This document shows positions 7,407 to 14,450 of a stretch of DNA of 64,000 nt, piece by piece (position 1 is the first letter of the stretch; each line of letters starts with the position of its first letter). Source of the DNA: Thalassospira profundimaris (GTDB taxonomy: Bacteria > Pseudomonadota > Alphaproteobacteria > Rhodospirillales > Thalassospiraceae); NCBI RefSeq assembly GCF_003326755.1, contig NZ_JPWH01000006.1:62001-126000 (forward strand), written 5' to 3'. Under the pieces are notes generated by a model, which was not told the origin of the DNA, did no database searches, and saw only the letters and a program-made list of their open reading frames with translations. The translations under genes and the position numbers were made by a program.

Positions 7407-8218
7407 GCCGCAGCTGTCGCTGCTTTGGCTTCTCACGGCAGTCGGTTTATCAGATTCTGCAACGCCGCAGGCAGCGACAGGCAGAGCTTGAGCCGCTATA
7501 TGATTGCGTCATGCGGCTGCGTCGGCACATGCCGCGGCTTGGCACACGCCAACTGTATTATTTGCTGCAGGATGATTTACGTCGCCTCGGGATCAAGATC
7601 GGACGAGACCGGCTGTTTGACTGGCTCAGGGAGCATCGCCTCCTAATCCGGCCGCGCAGGAATTATACCAAGACCACACACAGCAAACACTGGATGAGGA
7701 AGCATCCGAACCTGCTGGCGGGTTGCAAGCCCTGGCGTCCCGAACAGGTGTTTGTCAGCGACATCACCTATGTCGAAAGCGATGAAGGCGTGCATTATCT
7801 GTCGCTGGTCACGGATGCCTTCTCGCGCAAGATCATGGGGCATCTACTCAGCCACAGCATGGCGGCATCCGAAGTGGTCAGGGCCTTGAAGCAGGCAATC
7901 GACAATCGCATGACCAGAGCACCGCTGATCCATCACTCGGACCGGGGGCTGCAATATTGCTCGGGCTGTTATCAGGATGTCTTGAAGAAACATCACATCA
8001 CGCCCTCAATGACGGATGGCTATGATTGCTACCAGAATGCCCTGGCCGAGCGTATTAACGGCATTCTCAAGCAGGAGTTCCTTCTGCACCGGTGCAAGAC
8101 CTTCGAGGATCTTCGTCAACTGGTCAGAGAGGCGATAAATACCTACAATACCATGCGACCGCACAGCGCACTGGCTATGCAAACACCAGAAACCGTGCAT
8201 CAAAAAGCCAGCGGATGA
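7355..8218 (+). CDS. IS3-family transposase OrfB (DDE catalytic domain)
   Basis: This is the catalytic half of the transposase, read from the frameshift site; the first ATG in frame is at 7511, so independent translation is possible but less likely. A charged HTH_21-type segment (LRRHMPRLGTRQLYYLL) precedes the rve integrase core. All three acidic residues are visible: Asp in VFVSDITYVE, Asp in HHSDRG, and Glu in NALAERINGILKQEF. The C-terminus is complete (RPHSALAMQTPE). The stop codon lies inside a 28-bp perfect palindrome (8205-8232) that may form a terminator. Confidence 0.9.
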   Translation, partial: VFIRTARALQAQRQVSLSRSCRCFGFSRQSVYQILQRRRQRQAELEPLYDCVMRLRRHMPRLGTRQLYYLLQDDLRRLGIKIGRDRLFDWLREHRLLIRPRRNYTKTTHSKHWMRKHPNLLAGCKPWRPEQVFVSDITYVESDEGVHYLSLVTDAFSRKIMGHLLSHSMAASEVVRALKQAIDNRMTRAPLIHHSDRGLQYCSGCYQDVLKKHHITPSMTDGYDCYQNALAERINGILKQEFLLHRCKTFEDLRQLVREAINTYNTMRPHSALAMQTPETVHQKASG

Positions 8219-8232
8219 TCATCCGCTGGCTT
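8205..8232. repeat. 28-bp perfect palindrome over the OrfB stop codon
   Basis: AAGCCAGCGGATGA and its complement abut with no spacer, with the TGA stop (8216-8218) near the centre. In RNA it makes a long hairpin. It probably ends transposase transcription or blocks outside transcription from entering the IS end. Confidence 0.6.
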
Positions 8233-8245
8233 GTCGAAAAACCGT

Positions 8246-8267
8246 CAACTTATTTTAGGACGGCACA
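8246..8267 (-). repeat. IS right terminal inverted repeat
   Basis: The last 22 bp of the IS; its complement starts TGTGCCGTCCTAAAATA and matches the left end at 18 of 22 positions. Confidence 0.85.
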
Positions 8268-8270
8268 GCG

Positions 8271-8583
8271 GGCCGGAGCCGACGAAACCGAGAACTACAC
8301 CTACGCCATAGCTCTCCAAAATAAGGCATGAGACTTTGGCTAATTTTGATCCGCACCCTTATGTACTTCTCTTCACTTTCGACCAACTTACTTGACGATC
8401 GTTTATGGCTTTGGCTGATAGCTGAGGAACGCCCCAACGTAATTCAGTGCAAGGACACTATACCACCACCCGTCCGATGGAGGCGGGCCAGTTCCAGCAG
8501 CTTCGTTGCTAGTCATGATGCTACATATTGTATTGAGAGAGGCTCGCGAACCGACTATTCTTTAAAAAAAGAGGGGGTGTCGA
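8271..8583. other. Leader region between IS and OLD-family gene
   Basis: This 313-bp stretch has no supportable gene. The first bases (GGC, after the target duplication) continue the tRNA-end match. A weak promoter-like pair, TTGACG at 8392-8397 and TGATAG at 8416-8421 with an 18-bp gap, is the only regulatory candidate seen. Confidence 0.4.
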
Positions 8584-10590
8584 ATGCAGCTCAAGTCTTT
8601 TCGCGTAAGGAATTTTCGATCTATAAACGATAGCGGTGAAGTCGATGTTTCACGTATTACGGCGTTACTAGGTCGAAACGAAAGCGGCAAGTCGAACGTC
8701 TTGCGGGCGCTTCATAGTCTAAACCCAGCAGACGGCTTCAAGGCGCTCAATCCCATCAAGGATTTTCCGAGACATCGTAAGCTTTCAGAATGCAACGACC
8801 ACACCCCGGTTGTCGAATCCACATGGCAATTGAGCGAGTACGAACAGCACCGCCTGGCTGAGATTTGGCCGGCCGCTGAAGGTGTGTCTGAGGTAACTGT
8901 TGGCCGTCAATATGGCGACAAACGGTATGTTGGCATCGACGCCCCGGAAACCCCTTTCGACCTCGCTGTGATTAAAGCCGAAGCGCGTAAGATTGACGCG
9001 GCAGTCAAGGCAAAAGCCTCAAAGTTGACGGGCGAAGCAAAGGCCGAGTTGGAGCGGGCTTCAGACGCATTCGTCGTTGCCATCGGTGCCGGAGTGACTG
9101 CTGCGAAATGGGCTGCAACGGCAACCTCGGCGCTTGCCGCGCTTCGGCAGGCGCTTGCAGCAGCGGACATTGAACTTACAGACGCCCAAGACCAAAAAAT
9201 TGTGTCGTTGGAAGAAATGGCCGAAGCCATCCCGGGAAGCGAGGAAGCACACTCGAAGGCTCGCGGTTGGATTATCGAACGCGTGCCAAAGTTCATGTAT
9301 CTTGAAGACTATCCCGAAATACAAGGTCATCAAGATATTGATCGCTTCCTCAAGCGCAAAAATGAAGGGCAGCAGACACCCGCCGACGTAAACTTCGAAA
9401 AGCTTTGTAAGGTTGCCGGGCTTAGCCCTGAAAAGCTCAACGAACTATCGCAAAGCGATGACCAAGAAACACGTGGGCAATTGGCTAACCGCGCTGGTGC
9501 CGTCGTCACGACCGCCATTCGCAAGCGGTGGAAGGACCGCGAACTGAAGGTACGCTTCAACCTCGACGCACACCATTTCGACACGCTAATTTCCGATCCT
9601 AACAGCACGTATGACGTCGAAGTGAACCTTGATGAAAGAAGCCGTGGCTTCCAATGGTTTTTCGCATTCTATGTCGTGTTCGCGGCGGATACAGAAGACG
9701 GCGAAGCCGATGGCGCGATTTTGCTATTGGACGAACCGGGTCTCTATCTCCACGCGCGGTCGCAAGGTGATTTGCTTCGACACCTCGAAGACGATTTCAC
9801 CAACCAAATCGTCTATACGACACATTCACCGTTCATGATTCCAACGCACCAATTGGATTGGGTACGAACGGTCAATATTGCCGAAGAAGAAGGCACGACC
9901 GTTTCCAATGACCCGAACGGTGACGCCCGCACCCTGTTTCCGTTGCAAGCCGCGCTTGGATACGATCTTGCCCAAAGCCTGTTCATCGGACCAAACAACT
10001 TGGTAGTTGAAGGCGTCACCGACTTTTGGATTCTTTCGGCGGTTTCAGCATATCTGAATGAGCAAGGCAAAGTTGGCCTCGATGACCGGTTGACCATAAC
10101 GCCAGCCGGCGGCGCGCAAAAAGTCCACTACATGGTAGCGCTTCTGACGTCTGAACAACTGAACGTGCTTGTCCTATTCGATGACGAAAAGGACGCCAAG
10201 GCAACGCGCGATGATTTGGTGAAAGGCAAGCTTATCCGGTCGGATAACGTCGTTTTCGTAAGCGAAGCATTCGAAGCGCCACCCACCGAAGCCGACATTG
10301 AAGATATATTGGACCCGGCTGTTTACGAAGCACTTGTACGCGAAGCTTATGCCAAGGAACTGAAGGGCAAAACGTTGGAATTGAATGCCCGCATTCCCCG
10401 CATAGCCCGCCGCTTCGAGGCGGCATTTGATGCACTTACTATTGCGTTTCACAAAACACGGCCAACGCGGCTGTTCCTACAAAAAATGGCCAGCAACCCG
10501 TCATCGGTTTTGCCCGCCGCAAGTGAAGGCCGGTTCGAGCGCCTATTCAAGGCAACTAATGCTGCCCTTGAAAAGCACCTTTCAAGGTGA
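8584..10590 (+). CDS. OLD-family ATP-dependent nuclease (AAA ATPase + TOPRIM)
   Basis: This is an overcoming-lysogenisation-defect (OLD) family protein; relatives are ATP-driven nucleases, several of them phage-defence effectors. The 668-residue product has an N-terminal ABC-type ATPase half: Walker A GRNESGKS at 30-37, an Ala/Lys-rich helical insertion at about 125-210, an RSRGFQWF signature-like segment, and Walker B ILLLDEPG with Asp383-Glu384. The C-terminal TOPRIM domain shows VVEGVTD (Glu476) and LFDDEKD (Asp533-Asp534). ATG at 8584 follows GAGGGGG. No UvrD-like helicase follows, so this is not a complete Gabija pair. Codon choice looks less GC-rich than in neighbouring genes. It is the main cargo of the putative island. 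Confidence 0.9.
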   Translation: MQLKSFRVRNFRSINDSGEVDVSRITALLGRNESGKSNVLRALHSLNPADGFKALNPIKDFPRHRKLSECNDHTPVVESTWQLSEYEQHRLAEIWPAAEGVSEVTVGRQYGDKRYVGIDAPETPFDLAVIKAEARKIDAAVKAKASKLTGEAKAELERASDAFVVAIGAGVTAAKWAATATSALAALRQALAAADIELTDAQDQKIVSLEEMAEAIPGSEEAHSKARGWIIERVPKFMYLEDYPEIQGHQDIDRFLKRKNEGQQTPADVNFEKLCKVAGLSPEKLNELSQSDDQETRGQLANRAGAVVTTAIRKRWKDRELKVRFNLDAHHFDTLISDPNSTYDVEVNLDERSRGFQWFFAFYVVFAADTEDGEADGAILLLDEPGLYLHARSQGDLLRHLEDDFTNQIVYTTHSPFMIPTHQLDWVRTVNIAEEEGTTVSNDPNGDARTLFPLQAALGYDLAQSLFIGPNNLVVEGVTDFWILSAVSAYLNEQGKVGLDDRLTITPAGGAQKVHYMVALLTSEQLNVLVLFDDEKDAKATRDDLVKGKLIRSDNVVFVSEAFEAPPTEADIEDILDPAVYEALVREAYAKELKGKTLELNARIPRIARRFEAAFDALTIAFHKTRPTRLFLQKMASNPSSVLPAASEGRFERLFKATNAALEKHLSR

Positions 10591-10628
10591 TCGAGCCTCA
10601 GGGCGTGTAGGGTGTATTCGGGGGAAAT

Positions 10629-10895
10629 ATGAATCGTGATGATAAGCATGCGTATCGCGTAGGGAGCCATTCCGAGGCATGGAACGATGTACCTGCGGAT
10701 GACGATGCGTTAGAAAAATTCATTACTTCAGCGCAAAAGTGAATCGAGCCTTGGCTATCCGCTGTTTTTCAAGCTGAACGCTTGAATCTTTTGATAGGTA
10801 GCGGATACACGACCACCGATAACTATATATTTGCGACCACGACGAATGATGCTGCGACTAAGGTCCTCTGTCATGACCTTGTGTACCAAAATTAA
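10629..10895 (+). pseudogene. Broken 5' fragment of a SIR2-like gene
   Basis: An ATG at 10629 with GGGGGA upstream opens a frame that stops at TGA 10740-10742 after 37 codons. The same frame continues past that stop for 50 sense codons (IEPWLSAVFQ..., then NLLIGSGYTT) to TAA at 10893. The LLIGSG stretch after an amphipathic helix resembles the N-terminal NAD-binding loop of SIR2-type defence proteins. The rest of such a protein is missing, and the sequence soon runs into the tRNA-Ser-derived repeat. It is best read as a truncated, nonsense-mutated gene. The SIR2 call rests on a short motif and is tentative; the 37-residue ORF could also be a real small protein. Confidence 0.5.
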
Positions 10896-10973
10896 GGAAC
10901 AACCGTATTTGAAACCGAAAGCACCCGTCAATCAAAACAGACAGGAAACTCATAACGTTTTGATTTGACAAAC

Positions 10974-11018
10974 CAAAACGCAAAAAGGCCCCCTTTAAGG
11001 GAGCCTTTTTCACTGGCG
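10974..11018. repeat. Right copy of tRNA-Ser 3'-end direct repeat (putative att site)
   Basis: This 45-bp segment contains the tRNA-Ser terminator and the 3' end of the tRNA and matches 6922-6966 at 42 of 45 positions. Differences fall in the terminator hairpin. It adjoins the intact tRNA, as expected for the tRNA-proximal attachment site. Confidence 0.65.
10982..11010 (-). terminator. Rho-independent terminator of tRNA-Ser
   Basis: On the minus strand AAAAAGGCTCCCTT pairs with the GGGGGCCTTTTT side around a short A-rich loop, three bases after the encoded CCA of the tRNA. Confidence 0.85.
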
Positions 11019-11106
11019 GGCAAGGAGGGATTCGAACCCTCGATGGGGCTTTTGACCCCATACTCCCTTAGCAGGGGAGCGCCTTCAGCCACTCGGCCAC
11101 TTGCCC
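11014..11106 (-). tRNA. tRNA-Ser (anticodon GCT)
   Basis: The 93-nt gene pairs a 7-bp acceptor stem GGGCAAG with CTTGCCC, followed by discriminator G and encoded CCA (11014-11016). The anticodon loop CTGCTAA gives GCT, reading AGC/AGU serine codons. A long variable arm (TATGGGG ... CCCCAT) marks it as class II, as serine tRNAs are. The T-arm reads GAGGGTTCGAATCCCTC. Its 3' end is repeated at 6922-6966, consistent with use as an integration site. Confidence 0.97.
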
Positions 11107-11139
11107 GTTTTGAGTGGTGTTCCGTGTGGAACGCCGCCT

Positions 11140-11168
11140 TTCTTAAACATCCGATCCGGGACTGTCAA
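11140..11168 (-). promoter_or_regulatory. Promoter of tRNA-Ser
   Basis: Minus-strand TTGACA (11163-11168) and TAAGAA (11140-11145) are separated by 17 bp, placing a start about 27 nt before the mature tRNA. The -35 is consensus and the -10 is weak. Confidence 0.5.
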
Positions 11169-11598
11169 TGCCTCAAAACCGGGTATGGACGGATTTCTTT
11201 TTATGATTGTGCATTTGGTAGTGATTTTTTGAAAAATCCCGGCCTTTTCCTGTCATTACGACGTGATTGTTCAACCGCAAAATGATGCAGGCGCAATCAT
11301 CGGATAAACGATGTTTCATTGAAAGGCAGCAGGCAGCCTTTGGGGCTGTCGCGCAGAATGGAACACGACCGGACTGCCGGGCTTTTTCCCGGCTATCACA
11401 CAACATCCGTCACAATATTGGTGTTTCCGAATCCGCATGGCTGGAAATTAGGGAAAAAGCCATAACAACGAACCGTTTTTGACGACTGTCTTTAAACAAT
11501 CACAGAGCTGTCACGGCGCCGAAAAGAATTTCTGCCATAAAGTTGGCGTGCGGGAGAGCCACCCGCTGATGTGAAGAAGAGACACGCAGGAGCACCCG
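11169..11598. other. Noncoding stretch upstream of the 73-residue gene
   Basis: No ORF here has a convincing ribosome site or protein character. It presumably contains the promoter of the small gene at 11599. No repeat or RNA gene is recognised. Confidence 0.4.
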
Positions 11599-11820
11599 AT
11601 GCGGACCGTCTATCAAAGCACTGATGACTACGGCCATGTTTTGCGCACCCTGAAACTTCAGCATGAAGACCGCACCGACCCGGTTTATCTGGGCCTGGTG
11701 ATACGGGAACGCGAAGTTCTGTTTCAAACCCGCGAAAGCGCCTCCCGCGATTTTGTCCTTCAGAAAATCAAGGACTTCGTCGCATCAAACACCCCGGAAT
11801 CGACCCTGCAGCCAGCATAA
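11599..11820 (+). CDS. Small conserved-looking protein of unknown function
   Basis: A 73-residue soluble, charged product starts at ATG 11599 with AGGAG seven bases upstream. It alternates short beta-like and helical stretches (VYLGLVIREREVLFQTRE, then an amphipathic helix DFVLQKIKDF). No family is recognised. It is monocistronic: its own terminator begins inside the last codons and the stop lies in the hairpin loop. Good start signals and a tight terminator support a real gene. Confidence 0.7.
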   Translation: MRTVYQSTDDYGHVLRTLKLQHEDRTDPVYLGLVIREREVLFQTRESASRDFVLQKIKDFVASNTPESTLQPA

Positions 11821-11835
11821 TTGCTGGCTTTTTTA
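11811..11835 (+). terminator. Terminator overlapping the stop of the small gene
   Basis: GCCAGCA (11811-11817) pairs with TGCTGGC (11822-11828) around the loop TAAT, which holds the stop codon, followed by a T run. Confidence 0.85.
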
Positions 11836-11936
11836 TTATTTGGCCTGTTACACGCCACAGCCCCTTTTGTGGTTGGCATTTATCGAGAATCGCGCCGGGG
11901 TATTTTCATAATCCTGCAAATACCCCACAAAACTGA

Positions 11937-11972
11937 CCCGCCGGACTATCCCCCGGCGGGCTTTTTGTTTTT
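11937..11972. terminator. Strong hairpin terminator between convergent genes
   Basis: CCCGCCGG pairs with CCGGCGGG around an 8-nt loop, followed by CTTTTTGTTTTT on the plus strand. It lies 20 bp past the end of the convergent MFS gene and may serve both directions. Confidence 0.75.
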
Positions 11973-11991
11973 ATCGGCTGGTGTGATCGCC

Positions 11992-13182
11992 CTAACTGGA
12001 TGTCTGGCGTGCCGGCCGGGTGCAGAAAACCATAATGCCAAGTCCGACCAGCACCACGGGCACCAGCCCGATATTCACCGATTCCCAACCGGCATTCACA
12101 ATCAGCATCCCGGCGGCAAAGGACGCCACTGCCCCCAAAACGCCATTCGCAAGCTCCATTACCGCCTGGGCATGTCCGCGTTCCGCGGGGCTGTGCCCCT
12201 CGCCCAGCAGGGTTGTGCCTGCCAGCAACATCAGGTTCCAGCCCGTTCCCAATAACAGCGAACTGATCAGGAAATGGGATTGATCAAGCCCGGCAAGGGC
12301 AACAACGGCGCTGATCATTAAAATGACAGAGCCAAATGCCGCGACCTTTTTCGCCCCCAGTGTGTCAATCAACGGACCTGCAACAAAGGCGGGCAGAAAC
12401 ATACCAATGAAATGCCAGCGGATCACCTCGGAGGACTGAGCAACATCAAACCCGCAAAACTTCATTGCAAGCGGTGTTGCCGTCATGATCAGGACCATGA
12501 CACCCTGCCCGATGGCGGCAATGGCAACCGCGGAGAAAATTTTGGGCCGCAATAACAAGTCGCGCATCACCGCCGCCCCATTGGGAATCCGGGCCGGTAT
12601 TTCGCCCGGCTGAACCGCAGCCAGCAAAATAATCGCCAGTACCGCCATCACCACCATCACCAGATAAGCACCCAGAAACGGGATCACCAGCGCATCGCGC
12701 GCCCAAACCGCCAACTCTGGCGCGATCAATGCGGCAAGCACACCGCCGCCGGTGACATAGGCCGCCGCCCGCCCCTTATGCTGGTTTTCAACCGCTTCAA
12801 GCGCGACATAGCGATAATAGCGCGCCGATGCCTGATAAATGCCAATCGGCACCGCACCAATGCAAAACACGGTAAAGCTGCCCCACCATACCCCGAGCGA
12901 GGCGACAAGTGCGCCGATCACACCGCAAAATGCGCCGATCATCAAACCCGCCCGGCGCCCGTGCCGTTGCATGTAAATCGAGATCGGTTGCACACCGCCA
13001 AGATTGCCCAAAACGAGCAATCCCAACGGCAGGGTCGCCAGACCGGCATAAGGGGCCAATTGCACGCCTACAAGCGACGTCAGGGTAATGCCCACCATCG
13101 AACATACCCAATAGAGCGCCTGGGCGATAAACAGCAGACGCACCTGTCCATTTGTCAGTAACAGCATGTTGCCAACTTTCAT
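11992..13182 (-). CDS. Major facilitator superfamily transporter
   Basis: This inner-membrane secondary transporter has 396 residues and about 12 hydrophobic segments. The loop between helices 2 and 3 reads YMQRHGRRAGLM, a loose form of the MFS DRxGRR motif, and the second half repeats it as PLIDTLGAKK. It starts 33 bp after the GlxA-like regulator on the same strand and is probably its target. Substrate is unknown; an efflux role is plausible. Confidence 0.87.
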   Translation of the reverse strand: MKVGNMLLLTNGQVRLLFIAQALYWVCSMVGITLTSLVGVQLAPYAGLATLPLGLLVLGNLGGVQPISIYMQRHGRRAGLMIGAFCGVIGALVASLGVWWGSFTVFCIGAVPIGIYQASARYYRYVALEAVENQHKGRAAAYVTGGGVLAALIAPELAVWARDALVIPFLGAYLVMVVMAVLAIILLAAVQPGEIPARIPNGAAVMRDLLLRPKIFSAVAIAAIGQGVMVLIMTATPLAMKFCGFDVAQSSEVIRWHFIGMFLPAFVAGPLIDTLGAKKVAAFGSVILMISAVVALAGLDQSHFLISSLLLGTGWNLMLLAGTTLLGEGHSPAERGHAQAVMELANGVLGAVASFAAGMLIVNAGWESVNIGLVPVVLVGLGIMVFCTRPARQTSS

Positions 13183-13215
13183 TTTATATCCGGTGATTTA
13201 CGTGAATAAGTGCCG

Positions 13216-14268
13216 TCAGTCGGCGTAAACAGGTCCATCCGCCAGCAAACCGGCCCCGAAACGGTCCGCATAATCCTGCGGGCTGATCGAAAGCTGCCGG
13301 TGAAACGCCCGTCGCATGGTTTCGGGATGGCCAAAGCCACATAAGCAGGCAACCCGGCTGATGGAAATATCCCCGCCCATCAAAAGCCCGCGCGCCGCTT
13401 CCACGCGCAGTCGCTCCACATAACGGGCCGGGGTCATGCCAAGGTCCCGGGTAAAAACCCGGGAAAATGTACGAGGCGACATTCGGGCGCGTGTCGCCAG
13501 TGCATCCAACGACAGGTCAGCCTGAAGATTACCTGGCAACCAGTCCAGCAACTCTGCCAATTGCGCCGAACCTCCTATGGCCGGGGTGAGATAGGCGCTA
13601 AACTGCGCCTGTCCACCAGGCCGCTTCAGGAACATCACCAAACGGCGTGCCACCGCCAGCGCCATTGCCCGCCCGCAATCATGTTCCAGCAAGGCCAGGG
13701 CCAGGTCGATCCCGGCAGTCACACCGGCCGAGGTAAAGATATGACCATCCCCGTCCAGCCCGTTGGGATCATAAGTATGCAGGCGATTTTCCACCAGACC
13801 AATCGCCGGATAGCTCATGCGCATCTGGTCACACCGCGACCAGTGTGTCGTCGCCAGTCGCCCATCAAGCAACCCGGCTGCCGCCAATAACAGAGCCCCC
13901 GAACATACCGACCCAACCCTGTCACATGACTGCGCCGCCATCCGAAACCAGGACACAACATCGCGCTGATCGCAAACCGCATCAATGCCATCGCCCCCAG
14001 GCACAAGGATGGTATCCATCCCGGCGGGGTCAATATCGGCCCTTGTCAGGTCGGCATACAGCTTGATGCCCGCCGATGTCATCACCGGTCCTGCCTTTTC
14101 GGCAAAGACAACAAGGTCATAAAGCGGCGGGTTGCCCTGGCGCGCCAGTTCGGCATTGGCCGAGGCAAACACCTGCAAAGGCCCGGTTACATCCAGGCTC
14201 ATCACCTGATCAAAGGCATAGCAGGCGATCCTTCTTGTTGGCGATTCCTGTCGGGTTAAGCGGGTCAT
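13216..14268 (-). CDS. GlxA-family AraC-type transcriptional regulator
   Basis: The 350-residue protein combines an N-terminal DJ-1/PfpI-like domain (about 15-200; LVPGGDGIDAV and a nucleophile-elbow-like GSVCSGALLLAAAG) with a C-terminal AraC double HTH (about 240-345; LATRARMSPRTFSRVFTRD and VACLCGFGHPETMRRAFHRQ). GlxA-type proteins usually activate nearby genes in response to nitrogen compounds. ATG at 14268 has AGGAG upstream. A longer frame reaches TTG at 14349 without a ribosome site. It is followed by the MFS gene after 33 bp. Confidence 0.88.
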   Translation of the reverse strand: MTRLTRQESPTRRIACYAFDQVMSLDVTGPLQVFASANAELARQGNPPLYDLVVFAEKAGPVMTSAGIKLYADLTRADIDPAGMDTILVPGGDGIDAVCDQRDVVSWFRMAAQSCDRVGSVCSGALLLAAAGLLDGRLATTHWSRCDQMRMSYPAIGLVENRLHTYDPNGLDGDGHIFTSAGVTAGIDLALALLEHDCGRAMALAVARRLVMFLKRPGGQAQFSAYLTPAIGGSAQLAELLDWLPGNLQADLSLDALATRARMSPRTFSRVFTRDLGMTPARYVERLRVEAARGLLMGGDISISRVACLCGFGHPETMRRAFHRQLSISPQDYADRFGAGLLADGPVYAD

Positions 14269-14385
14269 TGGGGGCTCCTGTGCAATTACCGCCATTGTGC
14301 CGCCAGATACTTCTGGCAACAATGACAAATACCCCACCAATCTTGCCAAAGATTAAAACCACCCCAAAAGCCCCGGCAAATAAAG

Positions 14386-14415
14386 AAAAACGCCCACGGC
14401 AAAACCGGGGCGTTT
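14386..14415 (-). terminator. Terminator after the 565-residue gene
   Basis: AAACGCCC (14388-14395) and GGGCGTTT (14408-14415) form a stem; on the minus strand it ends in TTTTTC. It lies 36 bp past the stop of the gene at 14451-16148. Confidence 0.75.
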
Positions 14416-14450
14416 GGGGGCAATCCTACCTTATGGACGCATAAAAAACG

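Larger units (their letters stand above)
6967..8267 (+). mobile_element. Intact IS3-family insertion sequence (1301 bp)
   Basis: The element begins TGTCACGTCC and ends GGACGGCACA. Terminal 22-bp inverted repeats (6967-6988 and 8246-8267) agree at 18 of 22 positions. It is flanked by a 3-bp direct repeat GCG (6964-6966 and 8268-8270), as expected for IS3-family target duplication. It carries orfA and orfB with the orfB frame at -1 and a slippery heptamer. It inserted inside the left tRNA-Ser-derived repeat. All parts look functional. Confidence 0.92.

Noticed and set aside
7613-8232. CRISPR array in the IS/island region
   Set aside because: Only inverted repeats and one palindrome occur; no regularly spaced direct repeats were seen here or elsewhere in the window.
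8268-8340. A second, partial tRNA gene adjacent to the left repeat
   Set aside because: The complement ends in GCCCGCCA but the bases before it do not form a T-arm or acceptor pairing, so only the 3' tip is shared.
8328-8633. 101-codon frame before the OLD gene
   Set aside because: It has no ribosome site, runs into the OLD gene in another frame and has no protein-like pattern.
10740-10742. In-frame TGA read as selenocysteine or recoded stop
   Set aside because: No SECIS-like hairpin follows, the downstream part is truncated anyway, and decay explains it more simply.
8584-10895. Gabija (GajA-GajB) system
   Set aside because: GajA-like nuclease features exist, but no UvrD-type helicase follows; the next gene fragment looks SIR2-like.
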